Source of the DNA: Pseudomonadota bacterium
GTDB lineage: Bacteria > Pseudomonadota > Alphaproteobacteria > Rhizobiales > Xanthobacteraceae
Length of the DNA stretch: 18,793 bases
Direction: 5' to 3'
Assembly: GCA_023449855.1 (NCBI GenBank)
Contig: JAEXHR010000123.1
Coordinates: 1-18,793, forward strand
Below are positions 1 to 7,566 of this stretch, in pieces (within the stretch, counting starts at the first letter, position 1; each line of letters opens with the position of its first letter). Under the pieces are notes generated by a model. That model worked only from the letters and a program-made list of their open reading frames with translations, had not been told where the DNA came from and did not search any database. The position numbers and the translations under genes are program-made.

Positions 1-20
1 ACGCAAGCTTACGCTTGCGT
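1..20. repeat. Perfect 8-bp inverted repeat at window edge
   Basis: ACGCAAGC and GCTTGCGT form a perfect 8-bp stem around a TTAC loop. It may be the end of a terminator or palindromic element of a gene outside the window. No T-run follows it, so I do not call it a terminator. Confidence 0.4.
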
Positions 21-80
21 CGCGCTTGTCGAATGCGCATGCGCCGTGGCAGCATGAGGGAATGGGCCAATTATTTGTCG

Positions 81-129
81 GAGCATGATCTGATCCGAAA
101 ACCGGTCTCCACTTTTCGGGATCATGCTC
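81..129. repeat. Palindromic intergenic repeat (GAGCATGATC family)
   Basis: GAGCATGATC (81-90) is matched by GATCATGCTC (120-129). Inside it, CCGAAAA (95-101) pairs with TTTTCGG (113-119) around an ACCGGT-containing loop, giving a 49-bp imperfect palindrome. From memory, near-identical elements are scattered between genes in Bradyrhizobium-type genomes, often upstream of coding regions. It ends 16 bp before the stress-protein start, so it would lie in or just upstream of the leader. Confidence 0.7.
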
Positions 130-145
130 TAGCATCGGGACATGC

Positions 146-640
146 ATGAGCACTCAGCGACTTAGTTATGAAAGCGGCCACAAGCCGAAATGCCTCGTGG
201 TCGTCGACGACAGCGAGGAATGGGATCGCGCGGTGTATTACGCCAGCCGCTGGGCCATACGTGTCGGCGGCGGCGTGGTGATGCTGCGCGTGATCGAAAC
301 GGAAGACCGCAACCAGCAATGGCTCGGCGTTGCCGAAGTGATGCGTGCCGAAGCCGAGGAAGGCGCCAATGCCGCGCTCGACCGCGCCTCCGGCCGCGCC
401 AACGGCCTCGCCGCCATCACGCCGGAACGCGTGATCCGCGAGGGCGAGCCGACCGCGCAGATCCTCGACGTGATCGACAAGGACGTCGACATTTCCATGC
501 TGGTACTGGCCGCCTCCGCCGGCGCCGAGGGGCCGGGGCCGATCGTGACCATGATCTCGAAAATGGTCGGGACATTCCCCGTGCCGGTGGTGATCGTGCC
601 GGGCAGCCTGACGGATCGGGATATCGACGGGTTGTCGTAA
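146..640 (+). CDS. Universal stress protein (UspA family)
   Basis: A 164-residue single-domain protein of the UspA fold, cytoplasmic, presumably dimeric. The N-terminal strand and start of the fold (residues 14-50, LVVVDDSEEWDRAV then a helix and VVMLRVIE) and the C-terminal strand region (about 115-156, ending PVPVVIVPG) fit the family. In ATP-binding Usps the segment before the last helix carries a G-2x-G-9x-G(S/T) loop. Here the stretch is GAEGPGPIVTM, and the terminal Gly-Ser appears replaced by Val-Thr, so nucleotide binding is doubtful. The start ATG has a weak GGGA upstream (about 137-140). In related genomes a gene of this type sits directly before the NifU-like gene, as here. The biological role is unknown beyond stress association, which is a family inference. 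Confidence 0.85.
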   Translation: MSTQRLSYESGHKPKCLVVVDDSEEWDRAVYYASRWAIRVGGGVVMLRVIETEDRNQQWLGVAEVMRAEAEEGANAALDRASGRANGLAAITPERVIREGEPTAQILDVIDKDVDISMLVLAASAGAEGPGPIVTMISKMVGTFPVPVVIVPGSLTDRDIDGLS

Positions 641-646
641 TCTCCC

Positions 647-735
647 GTAGCCCGGATGGAGCGCAGCGAAATCCGGGGACCGGCGACATGCTGAAACTCT
701 GAATCCCGGATTGCGCTACGCTCCGTCCGGGCTAC
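647..735. repeat. 89-bp palindromic repeat, family B copy 1
   Basis: The arms GTAGCCCGGATGGAGCG and CGCTCCGTCCGGGCTAC close a long imperfect hairpin, with a second nested pair around AATCCGGG / CCCGGATT. The element is the same length (89 bp) as the copy at 13458-13546, and by my hand alignment they agree at about 79 positions, most differences being in the central loop. It fills most of the gap after the stress-protein gene and may act as a transcript-end structure. Confidence 0.8.
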
Positions 736-829
736 GGCTGCCATAGCACCTTGATTCGTGCGCTTTCCGTCGCCATCTGCTAGGACACCCCCACGCGCCG
801 GCCTTGAACCGGCGACGCAGGAGAGAGCG

Positions 830-1396
830 ATGTTCATCCAGACCGAAGCCACCCCCAATCCCGCCACGCTGAAATTCATCCCTGGCCGGGATGTGCTGAC
901 CAGCGGCACCATGGAATTCACCTCGCCGGACGCCGCCGCGCGCTCGCCGCTGGCGGAAAAACTGTTCGCCGTGCAAGGCGTCACCGGCGTGTTCTACGGC
1001 GCCGACTTCGTCACCGTGACCAAGGACGACAGCGACTGGCAGCACCTCAAGCCGGCAATCCTCGGCGCCATCATGGAGCACTATATGTCCGGCGCGCCGC
1101 TACTCGCCGATGGCAGTGCACCGGAGGGCGACATTTCCGATGAAGACGAGTTCTTCGACGAGAACGATGCCGAGACGGTGGACACGATCAAGGACCTGAT
1201 CGAGACCCGGGTGCGCCCGGCGGTCGCCAATGACGGCGGCGACATCACGTTCCGCGGCTTCAAGGACGGTATCGTCTATCTCGCCATGAAGGGTGCCTGC
1301 TCGGGCTGCCCGTCATCCACGGCGACGCTGCAGCACGGTATCCAGAACCTGCTGAAGCACTTTGTGCCGGAAGTGCAGGAAGTGCGGCCGATCTAA
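830..1396 (+). CDS. NifU-like (Nfu) Fe-S cluster scaffold/carrier protein
   Basis: This 188-residue cytoplasmic protein should hold a transient [4Fe-4S] cluster and pass it to apo-enzymes. It has two domains: an Nfu N-terminal domain (about 1-88, beginning MFIQTEATPNPATLKFIPG, the family hallmark) and a NifU C-terminal domain (about 112-188). The cluster motif CSGC is visible, with Cys157 and Cys160 just before PSS. An acidic linker (about 98-115, rich in D and E) joins the domains. The open frame extends upstream to an ATG at 758, but AGGAG at 819-823 with normal spacing fixes the start at 830. The two-domain layout is that of alphaproteobacterial and mitochondrial NFU1 proteins. The client in this window could include MiaB, a two-cluster radical SAM enzyme (inference). 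Confidence 0.93.
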   Translation: MFIQTEATPNPATLKFIPGRDVLTSGTMEFTSPDAAARSPLAEKLFAVQGVTGVFYGADFVTVTKDDSDWQHLKPAILGAIMEHYMSGAPLLADGSAPEGDISDEDEFFDENDAETVDTIKDLIETRVRPAVANDGGDITFRGFKDGIVYLAMKGACSGCPSSTATLQHGIQNLLKHFVPEVQEVRPI

Positions 1397-1405
1397 ATTC
1401 GGCCG

Positions 1406-1502
1406 CCTCATGGTGAGGAGGCGCCATAGGCGCCGTCTCGAACCATGAGATGTGAGAACTCCATCTTTCGAGACGCGCGCCTTGCGCGCTCCTCAGGATG
1501 AG
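1406..1502. repeat. 97-bp palindromic repeat, family C
   Basis: CCTCATGGTGAGGAG at the left is matched by CTCCTCAGGATGAGG at the right, with an inner TCTCGAA / TTTCGAGA pair. The element starts 9 bp after the NifU-like stop. It resembles, from memory, a very common Bradyrhizobiaceae intergenic element. A single long hairpin here would separate the + strand NifU-like transcript from the converging minus-strand chemoreceptor transcript. Confidence 0.75.
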
Positions 1503-1525
1503 GGTGGATTTACTTGATTGATACT

Positions 1526-1572
1526 GGATCGCCCGCTCCAGGCACGCATTGCGCGCAAGGCGGGCGATGACA
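1526..1572. repeat. Hairpin repeat (ATCGCCCG/CGGGCGAT), family D
   Basis: ATCGCCCG (1528-1535) is exactly complementary to CGGGCGAT (1561-1568), with a 25-base interior that itself has GCGC-rich pairing potential. It lies just downstream of the chemoreceptor stop codon (which is on the minus strand), so it could serve as that gene's transcript end. There is no clear U-tract. Confidence 0.55.
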
Positions 1573-1586
1573 GCAAGAGCGAACGA

Positions 1587-3263
1587 CTACCTTCCGATAC
1601 TCGCGGCTTCTTCCGCAGCACGGTGCATGCTGGACGACATCTCGTTCGTCACCACGCTCTGCTCTTCCACCGCCGCTGCGGTCGCCGTCACATATTCGCT
1701 GACGTGCTGAATCTCGCTCTTGATCGCGTTCAGCGCATGAACGACATCCACTGAAATGCCGTTGAGGCTGCCGATCTCGCTCGAAATCCTGTCGGTCGCC
1801 TGCTTCGCCTGCGTCGCGAGATTCTTCACCTCCGATGCAACCACCGCAAATCCGCGCCCGGCCTCGCCGGCACGCGCCGATTCGATCGTCGCATTCAGGG
1901 CCAGCAGATTGATCTGGCCGGTGATATTCCCGATCAGATCCACGATACCGCTCATCGCCTGCGCTGCTGCGGAAAGCCGCTGCGCCTGACTGTCGGCCGC
2001 TTCGACCTTGCCGACCGCCGACATCGCGGTTTCGCGCGACTTCGTCATGGCTTCGGAGATCTCGCGCACCGACGCATTGAGCTCTTCCGCACCGGCTGCG
2101 ACCGATTCCATCATGTTGCGCACACGCTCGCTCTTCATTCGCGCAATCACCTGCGCGGTGACGTCGGAAGCGTATTTCACCACCTTGTAGGGCGCACCAT
2201 TGAGATCGAAGATCGGATTATAGGACGCCTGAATCCAGACCTGCTTGCCGTTCTTGCCGACGCGCTTGTATTCGGCAGTCTGATATTCGCCGCGGCGCAG
2301 GCTCGCCCAGAACGCCCGGTAGGTATCGCCACCGCGCTCTTCGGACGGCACGAACATGCTGTGATGCTTGCCCTGGATCTCGGACAGCACATAGCCCATC
2401 ACCGACAGGAAATTATGGTTGGCATTGAGTACGATGCCGTCGAGATTGAACTCGATCACGGCCTGCGATTTGCCGATCGCCTCGATCTGTCCGGAGAAGT
2501 TCGCTGCGCGCAGCTTCTGTTCGGTCACATCGGAAGCGAATTTGATGATCTTGATGGGCTTGCCGTTCTCATCGAAGATCGGATTGTAGGTGGCCAGTAT
2601 CCAGACCTCCTTGCCGCCCTTCCCGCTTCGCTTGTATTCGGCGGCCTGATATTCGCCGCGGTTGAGGCTGGCCCAGAAATCGCGATAGGCGGCGCTGTCG
2701 CGGTCTGCCGGCGTCACGAACATGCTATGGTGCTTGCCACGAATGTCGTTCAGGGCATAGCCCATGACGTCGAGGAAGATCTGGTTGGCAGTGACAATGG
2801 TGCCGTCCAGATCGAATTCGATGACTGCCTGCGCGCGTTCGATGGCCGCAATCTTGCCCCTGTCCTCGAGGCTCCGAATCTTCTGCACGGTGATGTCGCT
2901 ACAGAACTTGACGACGCCCATCGGCTTTCCCGCTTCGTCCAGAATCGGGTTGTAGGAGCCGTGGATCCAGACCTCTCGACCATTCTTGCCGAGACGCTTG
3001 AATTCGCCGGATTGATAGATGCCGCGATTCAGAACGGCCCAGAAATCGCGATAGGCGGCGCTATTGCGCGTATCGGGCAGCACGAACATGCTGTGATGCT
3101 TGCCCTGAATTTCGGCAAGCGTGTAACCCATCGTCTTCAGAAAATTCTCATTGGCCGTGATGATCGTGCCGTCGAGATTGAATTCGATCAGCGCCATCGA
3201 CTTGTTGATCGCCGTCGCCTGGGCAAGCGCATTGCGCGCGGCCTTAGTCGTCAACCACTGCAT
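1587..3263 (-). CDS. Soluble methyl-accepting chemotaxis protein with three tandem PAS domains
   Basis: A 558-residue receptor with no signal peptide and no transmembrane segment, so it should work in the cytoplasm. Three PAS domains (about 22-130, 143-252, 265-375) each end in the typical ASDVT/CSDIT PAC strand. GKHHSMF recurs at residues 54, 176 and 298, an exact 122-residue period, which shows recent tandem duplication of one unit. Residues about 376-558 are the MCP helical hairpin. The hairpin tip (about 445-483, with INLLALNATIESARAGE and GFAVVASEVKNLA) is the CheA/CheW contact region. There is no C-terminal CheR-tethering pentapeptide. No che genes are nearby, so it is an orphan receptor that must use arrays encoded elsewhere. 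The PAS ligand (heme, flavin or small molecule) cannot be read from the sequence. The start is set by the ATG shortly after a good promoter. Confidence 0.92.
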   Translation of the reverse strand: MQWLTTKAARNALAQATAINKSMALIEFNLDGTIITANENFLKTMGYTLAEIQGKHHSMFVLPDTRNSAAYRDFWAVLNRGIYQSGEFKRLGKNGREVWIHGSYNPILDEAGKPMGVVKFCSDITVQKIRSLEDRGKIAAIERAQAVIEFDLDGTIVTANQIFLDVMGYALNDIRGKHHSMFVTPADRDSAAYRDFWASLNRGEYQAAEYKRSGKGGKEVWILATYNPIFDENGKPIKIIKFASDVTEQKLRAANFSGQIEAIGKSQAVIEFNLDGIVLNANHNFLSVMGYVLSEIQGKHHSMFVPSEERGGDTYRAFWASLRRGEYQTAEYKRVGKNGKQVWIQASYNPIFDLNGAPYKVVKYASDVTAQVIARMKSERVRNMMESVAAGAEELNASVREISEAMTKSRETAMSAVGKVEAADSQAQRLSAAAQAMSGIVDLIGNITGQINLLALNATIESARAGEAGRGFAVVASEVKNLATQAKQATDRISSEIGSLNGISVDVVHALNAIKSEIQHVSEYVTATAAAVEEQSVVTNEMSSSMHRAAEEAASIGR

Positions 3264-3279
3264 CTCGAAGACTTTCTCT

Positions 3280-3309
3280 TTATTAGTTGCCGGGAAATCG
3301 TTTCGTCAA
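3280..3309 (-). promoter_or_regulatory. Candidate sigma-70-type promoter of the chemoreceptor gene
   Basis: Read on the minus strand, TTGACG (3309-3304) is followed after 17 bp by CTAATA (3286-3281), or after 18 bp by TAATAA. The -10 lies only about 18 bp from the ATG, so the predicted leader is very short, roughly 10 bases. That would leave little room for a ribosome binding site; an AAAGAG run sits directly at the predicted transcript start. Confidence 0.5.
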
Positions 3310-3491
3310 AAATAAACAAGACTGGCTGGCGAAGGTGAGTCGGACACGTCTCCGCTGGCTGGTATCCTTCTCCCACGCATCTCCGAAAAATTGATTAAGT
3401 AGGACCACCGGATGATGCGCGGAAAGGCTCGCGGCGATCGCCAATCGAGCGGTAGAATCGCAATCGCCCCGGTAAGTCTCGGGTTTCCTTG

Positions 3492-3512
3492 CTATCTTTC
3501 AATCAAAGATAG
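3492..3512. promoter_or_regulatory. Perfect 8-bp inverted repeat, possible operator
   Basis: CTATCTTT (3492-3499) and AAAGATAG (3505-3512) form a perfect dyad with a 5-base spacer in an otherwise GC-rich region, about 135 bp before tsaB. The 13-bp centre-to-centre spacing would suit a dimeric repressor. No T-run follows it, and it is far from any stop codon, so a terminator is less likely. The binding protein is unknown. Confidence 0.35.
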
Positions 3513-3646
3513 TTTCTATAGGTTTGCGGCGCTTCGTTTCCCGGCTGCGCGCCACGGGCGAAAGCGGCATGGCTTTACCCGCATTCGAATACTATAGGTA
3601 GGCGACCGGACCGATCCTGCCGGCCTGACGAGACCACGAATCGCCC

Positions 3647-4348
3647 ATGATCATCCTCGCCATCGATACGGCACTCGACGCCTGCGCCGCCGGCATTCTC
3701 GACACCCGGACTGGGCAGTTGATCGCACATGAGTCGCTGCCGATGGCGCGCGGCCATGCCGAAGCGCTGATGCCGCTGCTCGGGCGGGTCATGCAGCAAT
3801 CGGGCGTCGCCTTCGCCGAACTCGACCGGATCGCCGTGACCACCGGCCCCGGCAGCTTCACCGGGCTGCGGGTCGGCCTCTCCGCCGGCCGCGGCATCGG
3901 CCTTGCTGCCGGCAAGCCTGTGGTCGGCGTGACCACACTGGCGGCCTATGCAGCTCCGGTGGTGAGCCGGAACGAGGAGGCGCCGGTGATCGCCGCCATC
4001 GATGCGCGGCACGACCACGTCTATGTCCAGGCGGTGAGCGGCAACGGCACGTCGCTGCAGCGGCCCTGCGTCATCCCTATCACCGAAGCCGTCGAAGCCG
4101 CCCGCTTCGGCGCGCCGCAACTGGTGGGCAATGCAGCCGCCCTGCTGGCGGCGCGCTGGCCGCACGATGCACCGCAGCCGGTCGGCATCGACACCCAGCC
4201 GGCGCCGGAGATTTCCTGGGTGGCGTGGCTTGGTGCGGCCGTGGACCCCAACACCGCCTTTGCACGGCCGTTCTATCTGCGCGCGCCCGATGCCAAGCCG
4301 CAATCGAGCCTGATGGGCGGCCTTGGCGGGGCGCAGCCGACATCATGA
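3647..4348 (+). CDS. tsaB: tRNA threonylcarbamoyladenosine biosynthesis protein TsaB
   Basis: TsaB is the non-catalytic partner of TsaD. With TsaE they transfer threonylcarbamoyl to A37 of ANN-decoding tRNAs, giving t6A. This 233-residue protein is close to the E. coli length (231). It has the ASKHA-fold start (ILAIDTALDACAAGIL, about 2-17), the HAEALMPLL segment (37-45) and the TsaB signature TTGPGSFTGLRVGLSAGRG (about 65-83). The catalytic metal-binding histidines of TsaD are absent, as expected. It opens a tight + strand cluster: its TGA overlaps the next ATG (ATGA). The tsaB-rimI pair is conserved in many bacteria. The ribosome binding site is weak. Confidence 0.95.
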   Translation: MIILAIDTALDACAAGILDTRTGQLIAHESLPMARGHAEALMPLLGRVMQQSGVAFAELDRIAVTTGPGSFTGLRVGLSAGRGIGLAAGKPVVGVTTLAAYAAPVVSRNEEAPVIAAIDARHDHVYVQAVSGNGTSLQRPCVIPITEAVEAARFGAPQLVGNAAALLAARWPHDAPQPVGIDTQPAPEISWVAWLGAAVDPNTAFARPFYLRAPDAKPQSSLMGGLGGAQPTS

Positions 4349-4833
4349 CCTTCGGTTCCCTGATTCGGCTGTTTCGCAGCACGCCGGCCGTGGTCGAGCC
4401 GGCTGTGCCGAAAGATGCCGCTGAACTCGCACGCCTGCATGGCGCGTCGTTTCATCGCGGCTGGGGCGATGGCGAATTCGACCAGATGCTGCGTGAGCCG
4501 AACACGCTGATCCACCGCCTGCGACAGGGACGTCGTCTCATCGGCTTTGCCGCATCGCGGCTCGCCGCGGATGAAGCCGAGATTCTCTCCATTGCGGTAT
4601 CGCCGGAACAGCGCGGCCGCGGCCTGTCGCGCGACCTGTTCATGACCCATCTCGGCCATCTCGCCGGCCGCGGCGTGCGCACAGTGTTCCTCGAAGTGGA
4701 AGAGAACAACATGCCCGCGCGGCGGCTCTATGACCGCACCGGCTTTGCGGTGGTCGGGCGGCGCGAGCGCTATTACAAGGAAGCCAACGGCGTCGAATTG
4801 AACGCCCTGATCATGCGCCGCGACTTGTCCTGA
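4345..4833 (+). CDS. rimI: Ribosomal protein S18-alanine N-acetyltransferase RimI (GNAT family)
   Basis: A GNAT acetyltransferase of 162 residues, predicted to acetylate the N-terminal alanine of ribosomal protein S18 using acetyl-CoA. The acetyl-CoA pyrophosphate loop is QRGRGLSRDL (89-98). The following LEVEENNMPARRLYDRTGF (about 116-134) and the late ERYYKE (141-146) are typical of RimI. Translation probably begins at the ATG that overlaps the tsaB stop by four bases, implying coupling. The open frame runs further upstream, but that would lie inside tsaB. It has about 14 more residues than E. coli RimI, in an N-terminal segment (LIRLFRSTPAVVEP). The specific substrate is inferred from linkage to tsaB; other GNAT roles cannot be excluded. 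Confidence 0.88.
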   Translation: MTFGSLIRLFRSTPAVVEPAVPKDAAELARLHGASFHRGWGDGEFDQMLREPNTLIHRLRQGRRLIGFAASRLAADEAEILSIAVSPEQRGRGLSRDLFMTHLGHLAGRGVRTVFLEVEENNMPARRLYDRTGFAVVGRRERYYKEANGVELNALIMRRDLS

Positions 4834-4875
4834 CGCCGCCCGGATGGCAAAAGAAGCCACGGCGAGAACAGACCT

Positions 4876-5328
4876 ATGACTACGATGAAATCAACATCTT
4901 CCAAAGTGAGCGGCATCGAGGCGCGCTGCGCTGCAACGGGCATGCGCATGACGGAACAGCGCCGCGTGATCGCGCGCGTGCTGGCGGAAGCCGACGATCA
5001 TCCGGATGTGGAAGAGCTCTATCGCCGCTGCGTCGCCATCGACGACAAGATCTCGATCTCGACCGTGTATCGCACCGTCAAGCTGTTCGAGGATGCCGGC
5101 ATCATCGAACGCCACGATTTCCGCGAAGGCCGTGCGCGCTACGAGACCATGCGCGATACGCATCACGATCACCTGATCAATTTGCGTGACGGAACGGTGA
5201 TCGAATTCACATCTGAAGCCATCGAGAAATTGCAGGCTGAAGTCGCCGCCAAGCTCGGCTACAAGCTCGTCGATCACCGGCTCGAGCTGTATTGCGTGCC
5301 GCTCGACGAGGACAAATCCAAGCAGTGA
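4876..5328 (+). CDS. fur: Ferric uptake regulator family protein (Fur/Mur type)
   Basis: A 150-residue metal-responsive repressor. The winged-helix DNA-binding domain (about 15-90) shows TGMRMTEQRRVIARVL and the recognition helix ISISTVYRTVKLFEDAGI (59-76). The dimerisation domain follows, with the metal ligands I would align with E. coli Fur: His42, Glu90, His97 and His99 (in HHDHL), Glu110 and His134. The CxxC of enterobacterial Fur (Cys92/Cys95) is absent: the equivalent stretch is INLRDG. This is usual for alphaproteobacterial Fur/Mur, which may respond to iron or manganese. Only 42 bp separate it from rimI, so it is probably co-transcribed. In Bradyrhizobium the equivalent protein represses irr, which lies at 16113-16601 here. 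An in-frame ATG at 4885 is an alternative start. Confidence 0.88.
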   Translation: MTTMKSTSSKVSGIEARCAATGMRMTEQRRVIARVLAEADDHPDVEELYRRCVAIDDKISISTVYRTVKLFEDAGIIERHDFREGRARYETMRDTHHDHLINLRDGTVIEFTSEAIEKLQAEVAAKLGYKLVDHRLELYCVPLDEDKSKQ

Positions 5329-6014
5329 GCTTCGATCTCGTCATTTTCGATTGCGACGGCGTACTCGTCGACAGCGAGGCCTTGGCCTGCGTGGTGCACG
5401 CGGACGTGCTGACGGCCTATGGCTATCCGATCACCTCGGCACAGGTGCATGAGCGCTTTCTCGGCCGCTCGGCGCGTGAGGCGCGCGCGGAAGTCGAAGC
5501 TGAGATGGGCCGCATATTGCCGGACGACTACACGGACTCACTGCGATCCACGATCGATCGGGTATTCGGCGAGCAGTTGCAGCCGGTGGCGGGAATCGAC
5601 GATGTGCTGGCCGGCCTCACGCAGAAGAAATGCGTCGCGTCCTCCGGCACGCCGACGCGGATTCGCTCGAGCCTCACCACCACGAAACTGATCCATCATT
5701 TCGGCGAGCATCTGTATTCGGCGCTGCAGGTGGAGCGCGGCAAGCCGGCGCCGGACCTGTTCCTGTTCGCCGCGGCGCAGATGGGCGTCGCGCCCGACCG
5801 CTGCGTGGTGATCGAGGACAGTATCCATGGCGTTACCGGCGCCGTGGCGGCGGGCATGACGGTGTTCGGTTTCCATGGCGGCGCCCATTGCAGCCCGGCC
5901 ACCGCCGGGGCCCTGCAGGCCACCGGCGCGCATCTGGTGTTTGACGACATGCGCCGGCTACCGGCGCTGATCGCCGCCGGCGTGCCGGGCGCACGGGCCT
6001 TCGATCCGACCTAA
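5325..6014 (+). CDS. HAD-superfamily hydrolase, subfamily IA (phosphatase / phosphoglucomutase-like)
   Basis: A 229-residue cytoplasmic phosphatase. HAD motif I is DCDGVLVDSE (Asp9 nucleophile, Asp11 acid/base), motif II is the Ser-Ser of ASSGT (105-109), motif III is Lys140 in RGKPAPDLF, and motif IV is EDS with Glu164 and Asp165. A small helical cap (about 17-85) makes it subfamily IA, nearest to 6-phosphogluconate phosphatase YieH or beta-phosphoglucomutase-like proteins. The substrate cannot be told. I choose GTG at 5325, whose GTGA overlaps the fur stop by four bases. The frame continues upstream to an ATG at 5292, but only inside fur. The overlap suggests translational coupling with fur. 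Confidence 0.88.
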   Translation: MSFDLVIFDCDGVLVDSEALACVVHADVLTAYGYPITSAQVHERFLGRSAREARAEVEAEMGRILPDDYTDSLRSTIDRVFGEQLQPVAGIDDVLAGLTQKKCVASSGTPTRIRSSLTTTKLIHHFGEHLYSALQVERGKPAPDLFLFAAAQMGVAPDRCVVIEDSIHGVTGAVAAGMTVFGFHGGAHCSPATAGALQATGAHLVFDDMRRLPALIAAGVPGARAFDPT

Positions 6015-6068
6015 CCCGTTGTAACAATTATATTTTGCCGCTGGCGCTGGATTTATCGGACGCGAGCC

Positions 6069-6074
6069 TATAAT
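6069..6074 (+). promoter_or_regulatory. TATAAT -10-like hexamer upstream of miaB
   Basis: A perfect TATAAT stands 45 bp before the miaB start in the 105-bp gap after the HAD gene. No good -35 hexamer stands at 16-18 bp from it, so the promoter call is tentative. The gap itself argues for a separate promoter for the miaB-phoH-ybeY-corC-lnt run. Confidence 0.3.
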
Positions 6075-6119
6075 TGAACTTCGCGCGCACGACGCGCTTT
6101 CTCCAAGATTTCAGGTTCC

Positions 6120-7562
<1,443 letters not shown>

Positions 7563-7566
7563 ATTC

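Larger units (their letters stand above)
3264..3646. other. 383-bp divergent intergenic region (chemoreceptor / tsaB)
   Basis: It holds the chemoreceptor promoter at its left end, an AT-rich perfect inverted repeat CTATCTTT-CAATC-AAAGATAG (3492-3512), and the octamer CTATAGGT twice (3516-3523 and 3592-3599). A 61-codon open frame (3412-3597) is present, but I do not believe it is a gene. The tsaB promoter must lie here, but I could not place it convincingly. Confidence 0.6.

Noticed and set aside
647..735. Possible transposon terminal inverted repeats paired with 13458-13546
   Set aside because: Each copy is itself a full palindrome, and the 12.7 kb between them is conserved core genes with no transposase or integrase.
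758..829. 24-codon upstream extension of the NifU-like gene
   Set aside because: ATG 830 has AGGAG at proper spacing and gives the conserved MFIQTEATPNP start; the extension is Pro/Arg-rich and unlike the family.
2177..3190. Three similar DNA units that might suggest a repeat array
   Set aside because: They are the coding repeats of the PAS domains with a 366-bp period, not a CRISPR or satellite array.
2361..3338. 325-codon open frame opposite the chemoreceptor
   Set aside because: It is antisense to the PAS repeats and its own internal repetition just mirrors them; long open shadow frames are common at this GC content.
3412..3597. 61-codon open frame in the chemoreceptor-tsaB gap
   Set aside because: It contains an inverted repeat, shows no recognisable domain, and its composition (R/G/S-rich) is that of random translation of GC-rich DNA.
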